Assembly (NCBI GenBank): GCA_002811645.1
Contig: PDIP01000046.1
Span: 144,753 to 180,800, forward strand
Direction: 5' to 3'
Origin: Corallochytrium limacisporum
Lineage: Eukaryota; Opisthokonta
DNA length: 36,048 bases
Within the stretch, counting starts at the first letter, position 1, and every line of letters starts with the position of its first letter. Of this stretch, positions 1 to 9,331 are shown in pieces. The notes beneath the pieces were generated by a model that did not search any database, was not told where the DNA came from, and saw only the letters and a list, made by a program, of their open reading frames with translations. Made by a program: the position numbers and the translations under genes.

Positions 1-1053
1 AAATATATATTACTCAATCATGATTAAAAAGAGTGATCGGGGTTCTCGTTTTCGTGCGATTTGTCTCATACTTAGGAGACAGAGGGTGGTAGGTACGCCG
101 TTCTGATGTAGAAATGAATGTAGAGAGGCTATGTTACAATACTAGTTTCCACCGACCACGTAACCTTCAGTGCAGGCAGATAACAGTAATTCTATGATTA
201 AGCGACACAATACTCCGACTGGGGAAGTGAGTGTCTTGCGCCATACACCAGCCAGTGAGGGGCGTGAGCAGCGGAGGGAAGTTCAGGGAAGCAATTAAGA
301 CAGTTGGTTTCCTCGTAGGCCGACTTTGCCGAGCTTGCTGTGCACGTCAAATGATTGTGAATGGAGAAGTTCAATGCATGCCCCAGATGATGCACTACCG
401 TACTCAGAAATTGTTGAAGTTTGCATTAAACAACAGGACAAGAATGATGAGCGCTTCAATTAAATGAAGAAATCGTTGCTGACTTATTTGTGTCATCGGC
501 GAGGCGATGGACTGGCGGAGCAGCATAGAGATCCTTTCGCTTCTATTGGAAACCGAAATGCCGAAGAAGGGAACTTTATTAGAACCACCGGTACACCGGG
601 GCACGAACGAACGAACTCTAGGACGTGAAGAAAATTTTGAAACGCTGTCATTGACTGTCAGAAACAGTAACGACCTGCTGATACACGGGAGCGGGAGGTT
701 GAAAACGACTGGGCACATACACGCCACCGCCCAAACCGCCGAACGCTCCCTTCCGAATTCAGAGCGCACTGTGCCAGTCCCTTTCCACTGCTGAGGAGTG
801 GGGGCCGGACCGCTTCTGCTGATTGGGGGCGAGTTGTGACAGGCTCTGACTGGGCACACTCGTAGGAGAACACCAAAAGAAGGTGGGGCGGGGTGTTGGG
901 GAGAAGAGGGGGAGCGGGTTTCGGACTGCGATTCGAAAGTTGGAGTTGATACAAGTTTCACGTTCGAATTAACGGTCCTTTGGTTTCCATCGCAGCAATG
1001 AAATAGACAATTTGGAACCCTTGTTTTTCCGTTGTTCTGAATTAGTTTGTTTG
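1..1053. other. Gene-free left flank
   Basis: I see no convincing gene here. The open frames on both strands (for example 404-961 on the minus strand) have biased, low-complexity translations, no recognisable domain and no good start context. The interval presumably holds the upstream region of the MAPEG gene and perhaps the 3' flank of a gene left of the window. Base composition shifts from AT-rich (1-500) to GC-rich with G runs (800-920). Confidence 0.5.
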
Positions 1054-1643
1054 ATGTCTGCTGAGCAAGGGAAAGCGAGTCATTTTGGATCGATCAGGTA
1101 TAAAAGGATCGGGTGATAGTGCGCGAATAATTTGAATAATATCTAGCTGTTACCTTTAGCAAAGCCTCACACTTTTGAACACTAATATTTGTTTTAGCTG
1201 AACAGCAACAAAGAAAAGTCATCGTAGACTTCTTAGAACGCACCTCTGAGGCCAACATCTTCTACGCCTCCCTTTTCATCTGCTATATTTGCTGGTGGGC
1301 TGCTGTGGTCGTGATCCGTACGCAGCAGGTTGAGGACGAAGGTGGCCTGGACAACAAAAACCCCCGGGAACAATATGAGCGTCTTTCACCACTTGGCAAG
1401 AGGGCAGTTGCCACCATGACCAATCATAACGAGGGCTATACTTGGTTTGCTTCTGCGGCCATTCTCAACGTTCTGATCCGCGGTGAGGTAACCGGGGGTA
1501 TTGCCTACCCAGCCCTGGCCTTTGCCATCTTCCGAGTAATTCATCTTGTCGCCTATCTCAGCGATGTGCCTGCTATCCGTTCCTTGTCCTTCTTCATCAC
1601 TGGAGCGATTACTATCTTCTTCTACATCTACCTCTTTGTGTAA
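1054..1643 (+). CDS. MAPEG-family integral membrane protein (two exons, start uncertain)
   Basis: The uninterrupted part (about 1198-1643) encodes a small four-helix membrane protein of the MAPEG type (membrane-associated proteins in eicosanoid and glutathione metabolism). A first helix (FYASLFICYICWW) is followed by a polar loop with NPREQYERLSPLGKRAV and then an HNEGYTWFASAAILNVL segment that matches the family's conserved E-N/F-A region; two further helices reach the C-terminus. Family members are ER-membrane glutathione-dependent enzymes or relatives; the substrate cannot be read here. The frame has no ATG before the first helix and is closed upstream by a stop at 1176, so a 5' exon is needed. 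Exon 1 at 1054-1097 (MSAEQGKASHFGSI, donor AG/GTATAA) joins in frame only to an acceptor at 1213. The better-looking TTTTAG acceptor at 1197, which has an ACTAAT branch-like site before it, would create a stop. The in-frame model gives about 157 residues, a usual MAPEG length. The family call is fairly sure; the 5' structure is not. Confidence 0.68.
1098..1213 (+). other. Probable intron of the MAPEG gene
   Basis: The donor AG/GTATAA is at 1098. An ACTAAT branch-point-like sequence lies at 1181-1186, followed by a T-rich tract ending in TTTTAG at 1197. Reading frame requires either an acceptor at 1213 (with the 1054 ATG) or a different, unseen first exon spliced in phase 1 to 1198. This is the only intron I could argue for within a coding region of the window. 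Confidence 0.45.
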
Positions 1644-1711
1644 AGCGGGGCGCGGTCCGTAACGTACATGAAAACATCCATTGCATCCGACACATCTTCC
1701 ATATTCCGGTA

Positions 1712-1717
1712 AATAAA
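1712..1717 (+). terminator. AATAAA polyadenylation signal after the MAPEG gene
   Basis: AATAAA lies about 70 nt downstream of the MAPEG stop codon, a normal distance for a eukaryotic 3' UTR. Confidence 0.5.
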
Positions 1718-2348
1718 ACTACATATTTCGCATATACACAGCAATTACTAACGTCATGAATGTATTGTAGCATCTTGAGGCTCAAAAGCGACTGTGCATG
1801 CGCAGAAGAAAGAGAAGGACCAGCGGATAGGCTCAAGCTTTGCAGTCATAGGAAGCAGGACGGGATTGACCCCCCCTCTCCCGCAAGGCTACATCGGGTC
1901 CCCTGTGTAAGGAAAGAATTCCTTGCTACCGCTGTGGTTTTCGCCTCGCCAAACAAAACTAGGCCCCCTCAAAGCCAGTGGAAGGTGGTACGATAGTTGA
2001 ATTTTACGCGCCAGCGGTAGAAAGCGCAATTTGTGAAGTGCGTGCGGTATGTTCAATATGAAAATCAGTGCCCTACCGAAAAAGTGCGCTCGCCCAGGGA
2101 GCGGGTCTCAAAGGGGCAGGGTGCTCGTTTCTTTCAAAACGCTCTCTCGGTCTCACTGGGTTGCGCCCTCTGAGTTCAGGTAGAAAGGAATGCACACTGT
2201 GAAATCATGTACACAACGGTGAATGGCGTACTTTGTCATAATGGACATTGTGCGTGTACTATTGACATCCCTGTGACTCAACGATCACCCTATTGAAAAC
2301 ATGTTTCGACGACACGGCACGGGATGACATAGGTTCTATCGTTCTAGA
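1718..2348. other. Intergenic region, MAPEG to nibrin-like gene
   Basis: No coding potential is seen. It should hold the promoter and 5' UTR of the nibrin-like gene. No clear TATA box or other site is recognised. Confidence 0.5.
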
Positions 2349-4367
2349 ATGTGGATAGTTAAGAGTGAGGCCTTTGATCAGGTGCTTCGCCGCGCGGACG
2401 TACAGAAAACACATGTGTATTGGCCCAAATCTGGTGTGACATTACACTGTGGACGAGGCGCTCGGAGTGATATCCGGATTTCGGGCGCTCACAGAACGGT
2501 TAGCAAGGCACATTGTGAGATAATTTATACTCAACCTGACAGTACCGGAACACGTTTCGTGCAGATCAGAAATACTGCCCCACACGGAACCACTGTCGAA
2601 TATGGGGGGAAGACGCGAAAACTGAGTGCTCCAGGGGATGTATTGACGGTGACAGAGAAGGATGCAACAGACTTCAATATTTTCCTTGTCTCTGACGTGC
2701 AGATGAAACTGATACACCGACAGCTGACCTACAGAATCGCGCGCAATTATAAGGCAGACGAAGATGAACGAGCCGCACTCATCAACTCACTTCGCGTGCT
2801 TGGAATCAAAGAGGCAGGAAAGAGTGAGGAGGCGACATTTTTAATCACTCATAAGCTGCAGTCAACCAAACGGTTCTGTCTAGCGTCTATCACGGGTGTG
2901 CATATTGTGACCCCTGAATTCTTCATGGAATGGGTCGATGAGGAAAAAGGATTACAACCACGACCTGCACAGTTTATACCCGTACCTAAGCACAAGGATG
3001 GTAGAAAGGCTGAGCGATCGCTCCTCAACACTATCGGTTCCAAGGTTTTGGGAACCCTGAATCGGGGCATCAACTATGTGAGCGATACCCCGTTTGCTGG
3101 ACAGACAGCGGTGATCCTGAACATGAAACCAGGAAAGGCATCCGAAGATACCACGCAAGACATCATGGCAGCCATCTGGGAGAGAGCTGGAGGCAAGGCA
3201 GTTTTGATAGGAAACGAACAAGAGTTCAAAGAGTCGATGAAAGGAAAGGATGGTGAGTCACTGGTAGTGCTTGTCACCAGCAGTGCCGCCAATGCTTTGC
3301 ACGGAAGCGGGTCGACATTGTTAAATTTTGTGCTGCGGTCGCTACGCATTCCCATTTCTGAGGACAGTATGATCTTTGACATGCGGGCGGTGATGGATTT
3401 CATTGTAGATACAAAATTGGTGGACACAAAGCCAAAGCTGCCATCCGGCACCTTACTGACCACGACTAGTTGGACCCTGCACGGCGCACCCACTAGTGCA
3501 GAAATAGTAAGTAGCACAACTTCACCCGTTACCCTGGCTGTGCAGAATCAGCGGTCACTTGGTCCCATTTCTGAAGAAGCATCGCAGGCAATGGAGGTTA
3601 TGCCAGCGGTAGTACGCTCTCCGCGCCGACGACGCGCAGCATCGAAATCAACACAGTCTCACGCTGGTGGTGTCCCACTGCGCAAAAAGTCTTCCCATGC
3701 CGAGGACGTGCGTATGGATCTGGAACGACACCAGAACGAGCTCAAAATCTACGAAGATCAGATCAGGGAATCAGTACAAGACCTGCGCGGCATGGACGAT
3801 CACACTTGTGCCAGCATCCAAACAGAAAATCCAACAGGGAGTCCAGCGATTCGCGAAGATGGCGTTCCAAAGATCCCGGTGAAGGTGAGGACAATGACAG
3901 TCGATGACGGCTGGTCCGGTGGCACAGTTGCACAAGGAGGAAACCAAAATCCATCGCAACTGGAAACACAGCAAATGTCAGAAAGCGTCGGTGTATCACT
4001 TCCTGGGTCTTCAAAGTCCACAAAGCGTTTTCGTCGTAAATTGGGGGTCTGGTCTGCTCGTATGCCACTAATGGATTTCAACAATGTCAGCTTTGTCAAC
4101 ATCACGTCCCACAAGACCGTCGAGGAGACCATAGTCATTCGAGATCCTCACAGTGGGCGACAGTCTGGTTCGAAGAGAAAACTCGCTGCCAATGACACGA
4201 CATTGACTATGTTTGATACCAGAACCCAGTCGAACAGAATGCATAGGCAGCCGCAGGTGGGCGACCGTGATGAAACTGAAGTTACGGCAACTGCTACTGA
4301 AGGCAGTCGCCGTCCCCGGAAGTCCCGGCGGCCAGCAATTAACCTTGATGGATTTGGATGGTTGTAA
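2349..4367 (+). CDS. Nibrin/NBS1-like FHA-BRCT-BRCT protein
   Basis: A 672-residue single-exon protein with the nibrin layout. An FHA domain (about 1-110) carries the phosphothreonine-binding signature: Gly35-Arg36, then Ser52 and His55 in a VSKAHCEI strand. It is followed by a first BRCT (about 118-205, ending in TPEFFMEWVDE) and a weaker second BRCT (about 245-370). The rest is long, charged and probably disordered, as in nibrin. Near the C-terminus, DFNNVSF (576-582) resembles the MRE11-binding segment of nibrin, and the protein ends in an aromatic DGFGWL after a basic stretch, where nibrin has its ATM/Tel1-recruiting motif. Known role of the family: nuclear subunit of the MRE11-RAD50-NBS1 complex that senses double-strand breaks and activates ATM. 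The domain order is visible; the two C-terminal motif assignments are inference. The protein is slightly shorter than human nibrin (754 residues). It is convergent with the transporter gene, with 55 bp between the stops. Confidence 0.8.
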   Translation: MWIVKSEAFDQVLRRADVQKTHVYWPKSGVTLHCGRGARSDIRISGAHRTVSKAHCEIIYTQPDSTGTRFVQIRNTAPHGTTVEYGGKTRKLSAPGDVLTVTEKDATDFNIFLVSDVQMKLIHRQLTYRIARNYKADEDERAALINSLRVLGIKEAGKSEEATFLITHKLQSTKRFCLASITGVHIVTPEFFMEWVDEEKGLQPRPAQFIPVPKHKDGRKAERSLLNTIGSKVLGTLNRGINYVSDTPFAGQTAVILNMKPGKASEDTTQDIMAAIWERAGGKAVLIGNEQEFKESMKGKDGESLVVLVTSSAANALHGSGSTLLNFVLRSLRIPISEDSMIFDMRAVMDFIVDTKLVDTKPKLPSGTLLTTTSWTLHGAPTSAEIVSSTTSPVTLAVQNQRSLGPISEEASQAMEVMPAVVRSPRRRRAASKSTQSHAGGVPLRKKSSHAEDVRMDLERHQNELKIYEDQIRESVQDLRGMDDHTCASIQTENPTGSPAIREDGVPKIPVKVRTMTVDDGWSGGTVAQGGNQNPSQLETQQMSESVGVSLPGSSKSTKRFRRKLGVWSARMPLMDFNNVSFVNITSHKTVEETIVIRDPHSGRQSGSKRKLAANDTTLTMFDTRTQSNRMHRQPQVGDRDETEVTATATEGSRRPRKSRRPAINLDGFGWL

Positions 4368-4413
4368 GCGGAGAGCCAATTGCGTGACTTAGTGTATATG
4401 AAACAAACTACGC

Positions 4414-4419
4414 AATAAA
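4414..4419 (+). terminator. AATAAA signal for the nibrin-like gene, next to the opposing stop codon
   Basis: AATAAA lies 47 nt after the nibrin-like stop and 4 nt before the end of the opposing transporter coding region. Cleavage 10-30 nt further on would fall inside the transporter coding sequence on the other strand, so the two mRNAs probably overlap at their 3' ends. Confidence 0.5.
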
Positions 4420-4422
4420 AGT

Positions 4423-5703
4423 CTATATTAAATCGCCGTTTTTGTCGGCATTGTTCCCTTCACCCTTGGCTTCTTCACTGTCAATGCCAACGTCTACGTC
4501 CTCATCATTCAGCTTTTGGTACCCGTTTCGACCATTGGACTTCTTGCCTTCTCCACTCCTCACGGTCTCAAGAGCATCATCATCGTCCACCGCCGGAAGC
4601 GCATCCATTTCCATGCCTTCATCGGAAACGGCAATGGCCGTCAAATCGCCAAGTGATTCTGGTAGCATACTGTACTCATGACCTGCCTTACGCCGTTCAT
4701 GCTCATCCTTGTCGCGTCCGTGCCTGGAGTCGGTGATCTTCATGTAGTTGTAGACAGCAATACCGGACGCACCAACGAACAGGCCGCTAATCTTCAGGGC
4801 CGTGACCTCCTGGTTCTCTGCATAAAGAGAGAGCAGAACGGTCGTGATTTCCTTTACTACGCCCATGATGCTCAAACTTATGCTTGATGTCACGCCGAGC
4901 AGACGGTACTCTGAAAGATTCATGCAGAAGGCCAAGACCGCACCAAGCAGAATAAATCCCAATGATTGCAGGAGCACGGTTGTGCCATCACCTAAAAATT
5001 TGGACCCTTCATCATCGTAGTGTGGTCCTTCCGTGGCCAGTGCCAGTGGCATCAAAGTTACGCCCATAATTGGCGTAATGTAGAAGAGCACATTGACAGG
5101 GTTGGTCAGACCCAGGGCGCCCTTGTCCATTAAAATCTGCGCCAGCACCCACCGCAGACCGCTAAATATCGATGCTCCTAGGGCAACTACCAAACCCCAG
5201 AAAGTAACTTCCACGTTGCGAAAGCTGAACATCATCACTCCCGCGCTGACCAAAGTGACAATGAGAAACAGCAGAGGACGTGGACGCTCCAGTCCAAAAC
5301 AAATGGCAAACATCAGCAGCCACACAATCGTTGCTGACTTGCACATAGTCACCAATCCAACACTAAAATATAGGAGTGAAGCATTAGTTAAGCCAATATC
5401 TAGCGCTGCTGCCACAGCCGCTGGTGCAACGTTTCTGAAGACCTGTCGCACCGTTAGTTCAGGGGGAGCCGCCTTGCTACTCTCCAACGCATTGATCCTC
5501 ATGACTGCACGGACGCAGCCCGCGGCCAAAAAATTCAGGACCATGTGACAACCTGTGTAGGTCAGAGGAAAGGCAAATCCCCATGTGTGCAAGAAGAATT
5601 TGTTGTAGAAATTGAGACCGATGCTAGTGGCAAACCATCCTAGCATTGGCGGCCCGACCCGCAGAGCCATATGAAGGATTGTCTGCGACGTTGTTTCTGT
5701 CAT
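4423..5703 (-). CDS. SLC35C2-like nucleotide-sugar/triose-phosphate-type transporter
   Basis: A 426-residue multi-pass protein of the drug/metabolite transporter superfamily (TPT group), closest in feel to SLC35C2 and related GDP-fucose-type Golgi transporters. About ten hydrophobic helices run from residue 14 to 325. Family marks include LNFYNKFFLHTWGFAFPL (30-47) in helix 1, NVAPAAVAAALDIGLTNASL (91-110), MCKSATIVWLL (120-130), FSGLRWVLAQI (180-190), and the lysine in VVKEITTVLLS (Lys284), equivalent to the conserved late-helix lysine of the family. The cytosolic tail (330-426) is very acidic and has two tyrosine sorting-type motifs (YSML at 344, YQKL at 395), suggesting Golgi or endosomal trafficking; that is inference. 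Family role: antiport of a nucleotide sugar or related solute into the early secretory pathway; SLC35C2 is linked to Notch fucosylation in animals. The ATG at 5701-5703 begins the conserved region at a sensible distance. Substrate unknown. Confidence 0.83.
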   Translation of the reverse strand: MTETTSQTILHMALRVGPPMLGWFATSIGLNFYNKFFLHTWGFAFPLTYTGCHMVLNFLAAGCVRAVMRINALESSKAAPPELTVRQVFRNVAPAAVAAALDIGLTNASLLYFSVGLVTMCKSATIVWLLMFAICFGLERPRPLLFLIVTLVSAGVMMFSFRNVEVTFWGLVVALGASIFSGLRWVLAQILMDKGALGLTNPVNVLFYITPIMGVTLMPLALATEGPHYDDEGSKFLGDGTTVLLQSLGFILLGAVLAFCMNLSEYRLLGVTSSISLSIMGVVKEITTVLLSLYAENQEVTALKISGLFVGASGIAVYNYMKITDSRHGRDKDEHERRKAGHEYSMLPESLGDLTAIAVSDEGMEMDALPAVDDDDALETVRSGEGKKSNGRNGYQKLNDEDVDVGIDSEEAKGEGNNADKNGDLI

Positions 5704-6604
5704 TGTTCCCTTTTAAGTTGTTGGGTTTCTTCTAGCTAATCTTCTTCACGCACGATTGACATGGTCGCTTCTGTAAGTGTTTAAATTCGCAGACAACTTC
5801 CGTTTCACTCCTGTTCATGTCATCTCGTCGTCGTTCTTAGGCTTAGTGTCCGTTTCGTCGCTGTTCTAAGTGTCTGTCTATATGTTTTGTCTATAGGGTT
5901 TGATCCTGCCGAATACTTGTCCAGTCTCTTGCTGCTGCTTCAATTTTTCTAGAGAAATGGCAATTTTAAATACCACCCGGAAATTCATCCATCGACTGCG
6001 TGACCTCGAAATTCGATGCGGCCACAGCACAAATGCAAACAGCAGGCTGAAGCGGCGAAGACAACAAGAAGGGACAGTGTCTCGGGCCGATGACGGGGAG
6101 GGCGGGCGGTGGTTAAGTCTGACCTGGTCAGAGATGGGGCCGTAGCCGCAGAAGGGTTCCATCCCCAAGGATGGGCGACGGACATCCCCAGGGTCTTTCA
6201 AGGCTGCGTGCCGCCGGCCAAGCGGCAGTGTTTGTGGGGGGGGGGGGAAACGACTGTGAGTGAAACGGAAGAGATTGCTTGAGGGACCCCGGACCAGGGG
6301 GTAGCGTCCGAGTGTGTACACGAGTCAAGCAACTTGACTTGCGACCGGCATCGCACTGACGATCAACGAGACAGGAGCAAGGGGAAGTTCCGGAAATTGT
6401 AACGACGGAAGATCTAGTCGCAGGACCCGGTGAGAGAATAACAAATGAGGAACGAGATGCGTACAGAATCCTGATATTGTTCTCCTCTAAAGATTGAAGC
6501 CGAGAGCGTTCAAATTTAATACGTTGGTAGTGACAACTACAGCCACAGAATGGGTATCGAGAAAAAGGTTGATGGTCGATGGTGGTCTGCCCGATGTGGG
6601 TTCC
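5704..6604. other. Intergenic region between transporter (5' side) and PHTF gene (3' side)
   Basis: Nothing coding is supported. It contains the transporter promoter, with several CGTCGTT/TTCGTCG repeats at 5820-5870, and a 12-base G run at 6236-6247. The open frames around 5900-6320 are low-complexity and unrelated to known proteins. Confidence 0.5.
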
Positions 6605-9331
6605 TTACTTCATTTTTGCCAGCTTCCACACCTTTAGTTTGAAGCCAAGGAACTCAGAGATGACCGCACTGAATGCGGACAGAACCAAAACGCGTACAAT
6701 GTTGAAGAGTACCGGATTCATACTCAGCCCCGCAACCTTGTAGGGTGATTCAATGTCCTTAAGCAGCTTTGTGGAGACGTTGAGGACATTGTTACAGATG
6801 GTGATCTCGTCCTTCTTGTGGGGGGTGCGGGCGAGCCGCAACTGTAGGTTGATCTGTTCTGCCATTAGGGGCAGACTATTGGTGTACTTCTCGTTGATAG
6901 CGGAGCCAAGTGTGAGGAAACGGAGCATGTGAATTGACATGATGGTCGACGCCACGAACAATTGCCAATTGGCCAGGGATCTGAGAAACACACCCTCCTT
7001 CACACTCATGACTTGGAAGCTCATCGTGAAGAGTAGCAATAAGCCGTGCAAGAAGGCGTTGCTGATGACTAAGTCAATGGCTCGCTGTGGGCCCTTGCGC
7101 TTCAGAAAAGACCGCAGGCTAAGCCACATTTTGATGTTCCGCACTTTGCTCAGACGGAAGTATGGTAGACCGTACTGCGCTGCCTTGCGGCTGGAGGTAA
7201 GGGCCCTGAAGAACTTCGCGTCCAGGAAGCGATGCTTATATGCATGTTCGGCTACGGCTAGAGCAGTGAGGATCATGCTGACAACTACAGTGCAGGCCAG
7301 CATGCTGGTCACCACAATAAACATGCTCTCCCAGGTGTAGCCGAAGATAATGTGCCATGTAGTCACCACTTTCATGATGATATCGGAGACCAAATGGCGC
7401 AGGAATTGATGGTTCACTATCAATCCGCTGGGATCAATGATGTGAGCAAACCTCGTGAATATGTCATCGGGTTCCAGATTTCCACGCCACTGCATAATTC
7501 GGTCGTAGAGCGCTTGGTTGGGGCGCAGGATAGCGGCTGCAGTCTCATTGCTTGCAGTATACAACCGGAACAACGCTGGCGTCAGGCCCACTAGAAGCGC
7601 ACCAGCAAGAGCAAAGGCCAGAGAATATTTTGAAATACTCTCTTTCATGACGTGTGCACGAATTACACGAGTCAAGCGCGGCAAATCAAACTCTTCCTTA
7701 ATGAAACCGCCACTGGGTGCATCCCACACCAAGGCATTCACCTTCACACTGGCAATGTGTGTGGAAGGCATATGAGTGGCCAAACGAGCGTGGAATTCTG
7801 TCTCGAGAGGACTTTGAAAGGTCTTCAATGACCGGCGAGTCTTTCCTTGTGCAGTGGAGCTTATCATCGAGGTTATCGATCCCATACTGTCCGTCCGGGG
7901 CATAGCGTACAAGGTACCTGAGCCCGCGCGCTCTAAGTTGGAGACGGGAAAGTAAAGTCCATTCAACCGTCGCCCTGTCATTGGCCCCTTCTTGACACCA
8001 CTCCTCTTGCCATTGCGCTTAGCTACGGCCAAGTGGTCCGTATCACTCAGAGCGGACCGATGCTCCCGCTCATCAACGGAGAGGCCCATGCTTCCCAAAT
8101 CTCGCCGCATCGGTACATCGGTGTGCGAGCCGCCATCTGCATCCTCAGATTTCACCGGATCGAGTGCAATGCTTTCGCTTACGCTGAGTCGGTTGTGTGG
8201 GGAGCGGCTCCGGGCCGTACCATTCTCTGTGGCCGACATGCTCGTCTCATCAACCGTTTTGCGTTGGACACCATTATCTTGGGACGTGCCGAGCGTCGCT
8301 CCGTCCTTATCATTTACCATACCCACGCTCTCGATAAGTTCCTTCGTATCCCGCCGGAAGGGTTTACGCAGAAGCAGATTGGCGGTTGTCGATGCCGAGT
8401 GCGATTCAGTGTCCGCTGAAACAGTGGCCTCAACTTTAGTGTCCACAGTAGTAAAGTTGAGGCCACGTTTTCGGGGCGACCACTTCATCCTTATGCCAGT
8501 CCGCTTTCCGGTACCATTGATCTGCACTTGATTTCTATTATCTTCAAGGACCACGTTTTTCCGTCGCTTCTCAAGTGTCAGATCCATGTCGCTAGTATGC
8601 AGCCGGGACATTGTTGCAAGATTTGTCCCGCGTGTCGGAGAGCTGGTCCTGCCATTGACTTCGCGATGATTCTTCGGCTTGGTCCGTTGACTCTGCTGTG
8701 CACTTTCTGAAGCACTGTCTTCAGGCTCGTAGTCACTCTCGCTTTCGCTGTCACTGACACTTTCGCTTTCCAATGCATCTTGATTGTTGTTCTCCTCATT
8801 GTCATCGCCCTCCCCAGAGTCATAGCCATCCATGGCCCGGTTGGACATTGGTACCTCGTCACCGTTTACAAGCACGCTGCGTGTTCCCTTAATTGATGCA
8901 TAGCAATATGCTGCAAAGCCAAGCAGAAGAAATGGGAACAAGACCTCTGATTCCTGTATAAACGCCAAAGGATCTCCGGGCAAGGCAAAATAAAACATTG
9001 TAGACACTAAATGACAAATGTACACAAAGCTGAGAAAACCAAAAATCTCAGGTGAAACTTCTCCACTCCAATAGGAAGGGAAGAACGGAAATAGGAGGAA
9101 CCGCAGGAACAATCGCCATCTCGGTGCCGTGTCCTCTTTCCGATAGATTTGACCGAACGCAGAACCTTTGACAAAGTCGAGGTCAATGGCATCTTTTGGC
9201 GCTTTCTTCCTTGCTATTCGCCTGATTCTCTCATGCCCAGTGTTCTGGGCTTCTATTGTTTCGTAAACCTCCCGGTCATAGGTGGCGACCTTATCCCGAA
9301 GTGTGTTGAAATAGGCACCCACGAACGCCAT
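6605..9331 (-). CDS. PHTF-family multi-pass membrane protein
   Basis: A 908-residue protein matching PHTF1/PHTF2 at both ends. The N-terminus has YDREVYETIEAQ (18-29), then DLDFVKGSAFGQIY (50-63) and a proline-rich membrane entry FPFFPSYW (81-88), followed by helices at about 96-118 and 128-147; this corresponds to the PHTF N-terminal domain. The C-terminal third has a cluster of helices and ends with ITICNNVLNVSTKLLKDIE, SMNPVLFNIVRVLVLSAFSAVI and FLGFKLKVWKLAK, the best conserved block of the family. The middle (about 165-500) is hydrophilic, with an acidic Ser/Asp/Glu tract at 168-215 typical of casein-kinase-type phosphorylation. Despite its name (putative homeodomain transcription factor), PHTF is an ER membrane protein of unclear function, and no homeodomain is seen here. 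The ATG at 9329-9331 is the first Met in frame that begins the conserved domain; a longer frame would need a TTG. Single exon. Confidence 0.85.
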   Translation of the reverse strand: MAFVGAYFNTLRDKVATYDREVYETIEAQNTGHERIRRIARKKAPKDAIDLDFVKGSAFGQIYRKEDTAPRWRLFLRFLLFPFFPSYWSGEVSPEIFGFLSFVYICHLVSTMFYFALPGDPLAFIQESEVLFPFLLLGFAAYCYASIKGTRSVLVNGDEVPMSNRAMDGYDSGEGDDNEENNNQDALESESVSDSESESDYEPEDSASESAQQSQRTKPKNHREVNGRTSSPTRGTNLATMSRLHTSDMDLTLEKRRKNVVLEDNRNQVQINGTGKRTGIRMKWSPRKRGLNFTTVDTKVEATVSADTESHSASTTANLLLRKPFRRDTKELIESVGMVNDKDGATLGTSQDNGVQRKTVDETSMSATENGTARSRSPHNRLSVSESIALDPVKSEDADGGSHTDVPMRRDLGSMGLSVDEREHRSALSDTDHLAVAKRNGKRSGVKKGPMTGRRLNGLYFPVSNLERAGSGTLYAMPRTDSMGSITSMISSTAQGKTRRSLKTFQSPLETEFHARLATHMPSTHIASVKVNALVWDAPSGGFIKEEFDLPRLTRVIRAHVMKESISKYSLAFALAGALLVGLTPALFRLYTASNETAAAILRPNQALYDRIMQWRGNLEPDDIFTRFAHIIDPSGLIVNHQFLRHLVSDIIMKVVTTWHIIFGYTWESMFIVVTSMLACTVVVSMILTALAVAEHAYKHRFLDAKFFRALTSSRKAAQYGLPYFRLSKVRNIKMWLSLRSFLKRKGPQRAIDLVISNAFLHGLLLLFTMSFQVMSVKEGVFLRSLANWQLFVASTIMSIHMLRFLTLGSAINEKYTNSLPLMAEQINLQLRLARTPHKKDEITICNNVLNVSTKLLKDIESPYKVAGLSMNPVLFNIVRVLVLSAFSAVISEFLGFKLKVWKLAKMK

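Noticed and set aside
404-961. 185-codon minus-strand open frame
   Set aside because: Pro/Ser/Arg-rich translation without a domain, overlapped by other random frames; no start context or promoter signal.
1098-1106. TATA box (GGTATAAAAGG) as the MAPEG core promoter
   Set aside because: No ATG lies between it and the first MAPEG helix, so a start from here would leave the protein without an initiator Met. A splice donor reading fits better, though it is unresolved.
7992-8531. 179-codon open frame antisense to the PHTF middle region
   Set aside because: It lies opposite a well-supported gene, is Ser/Arg-rich and has no domain.
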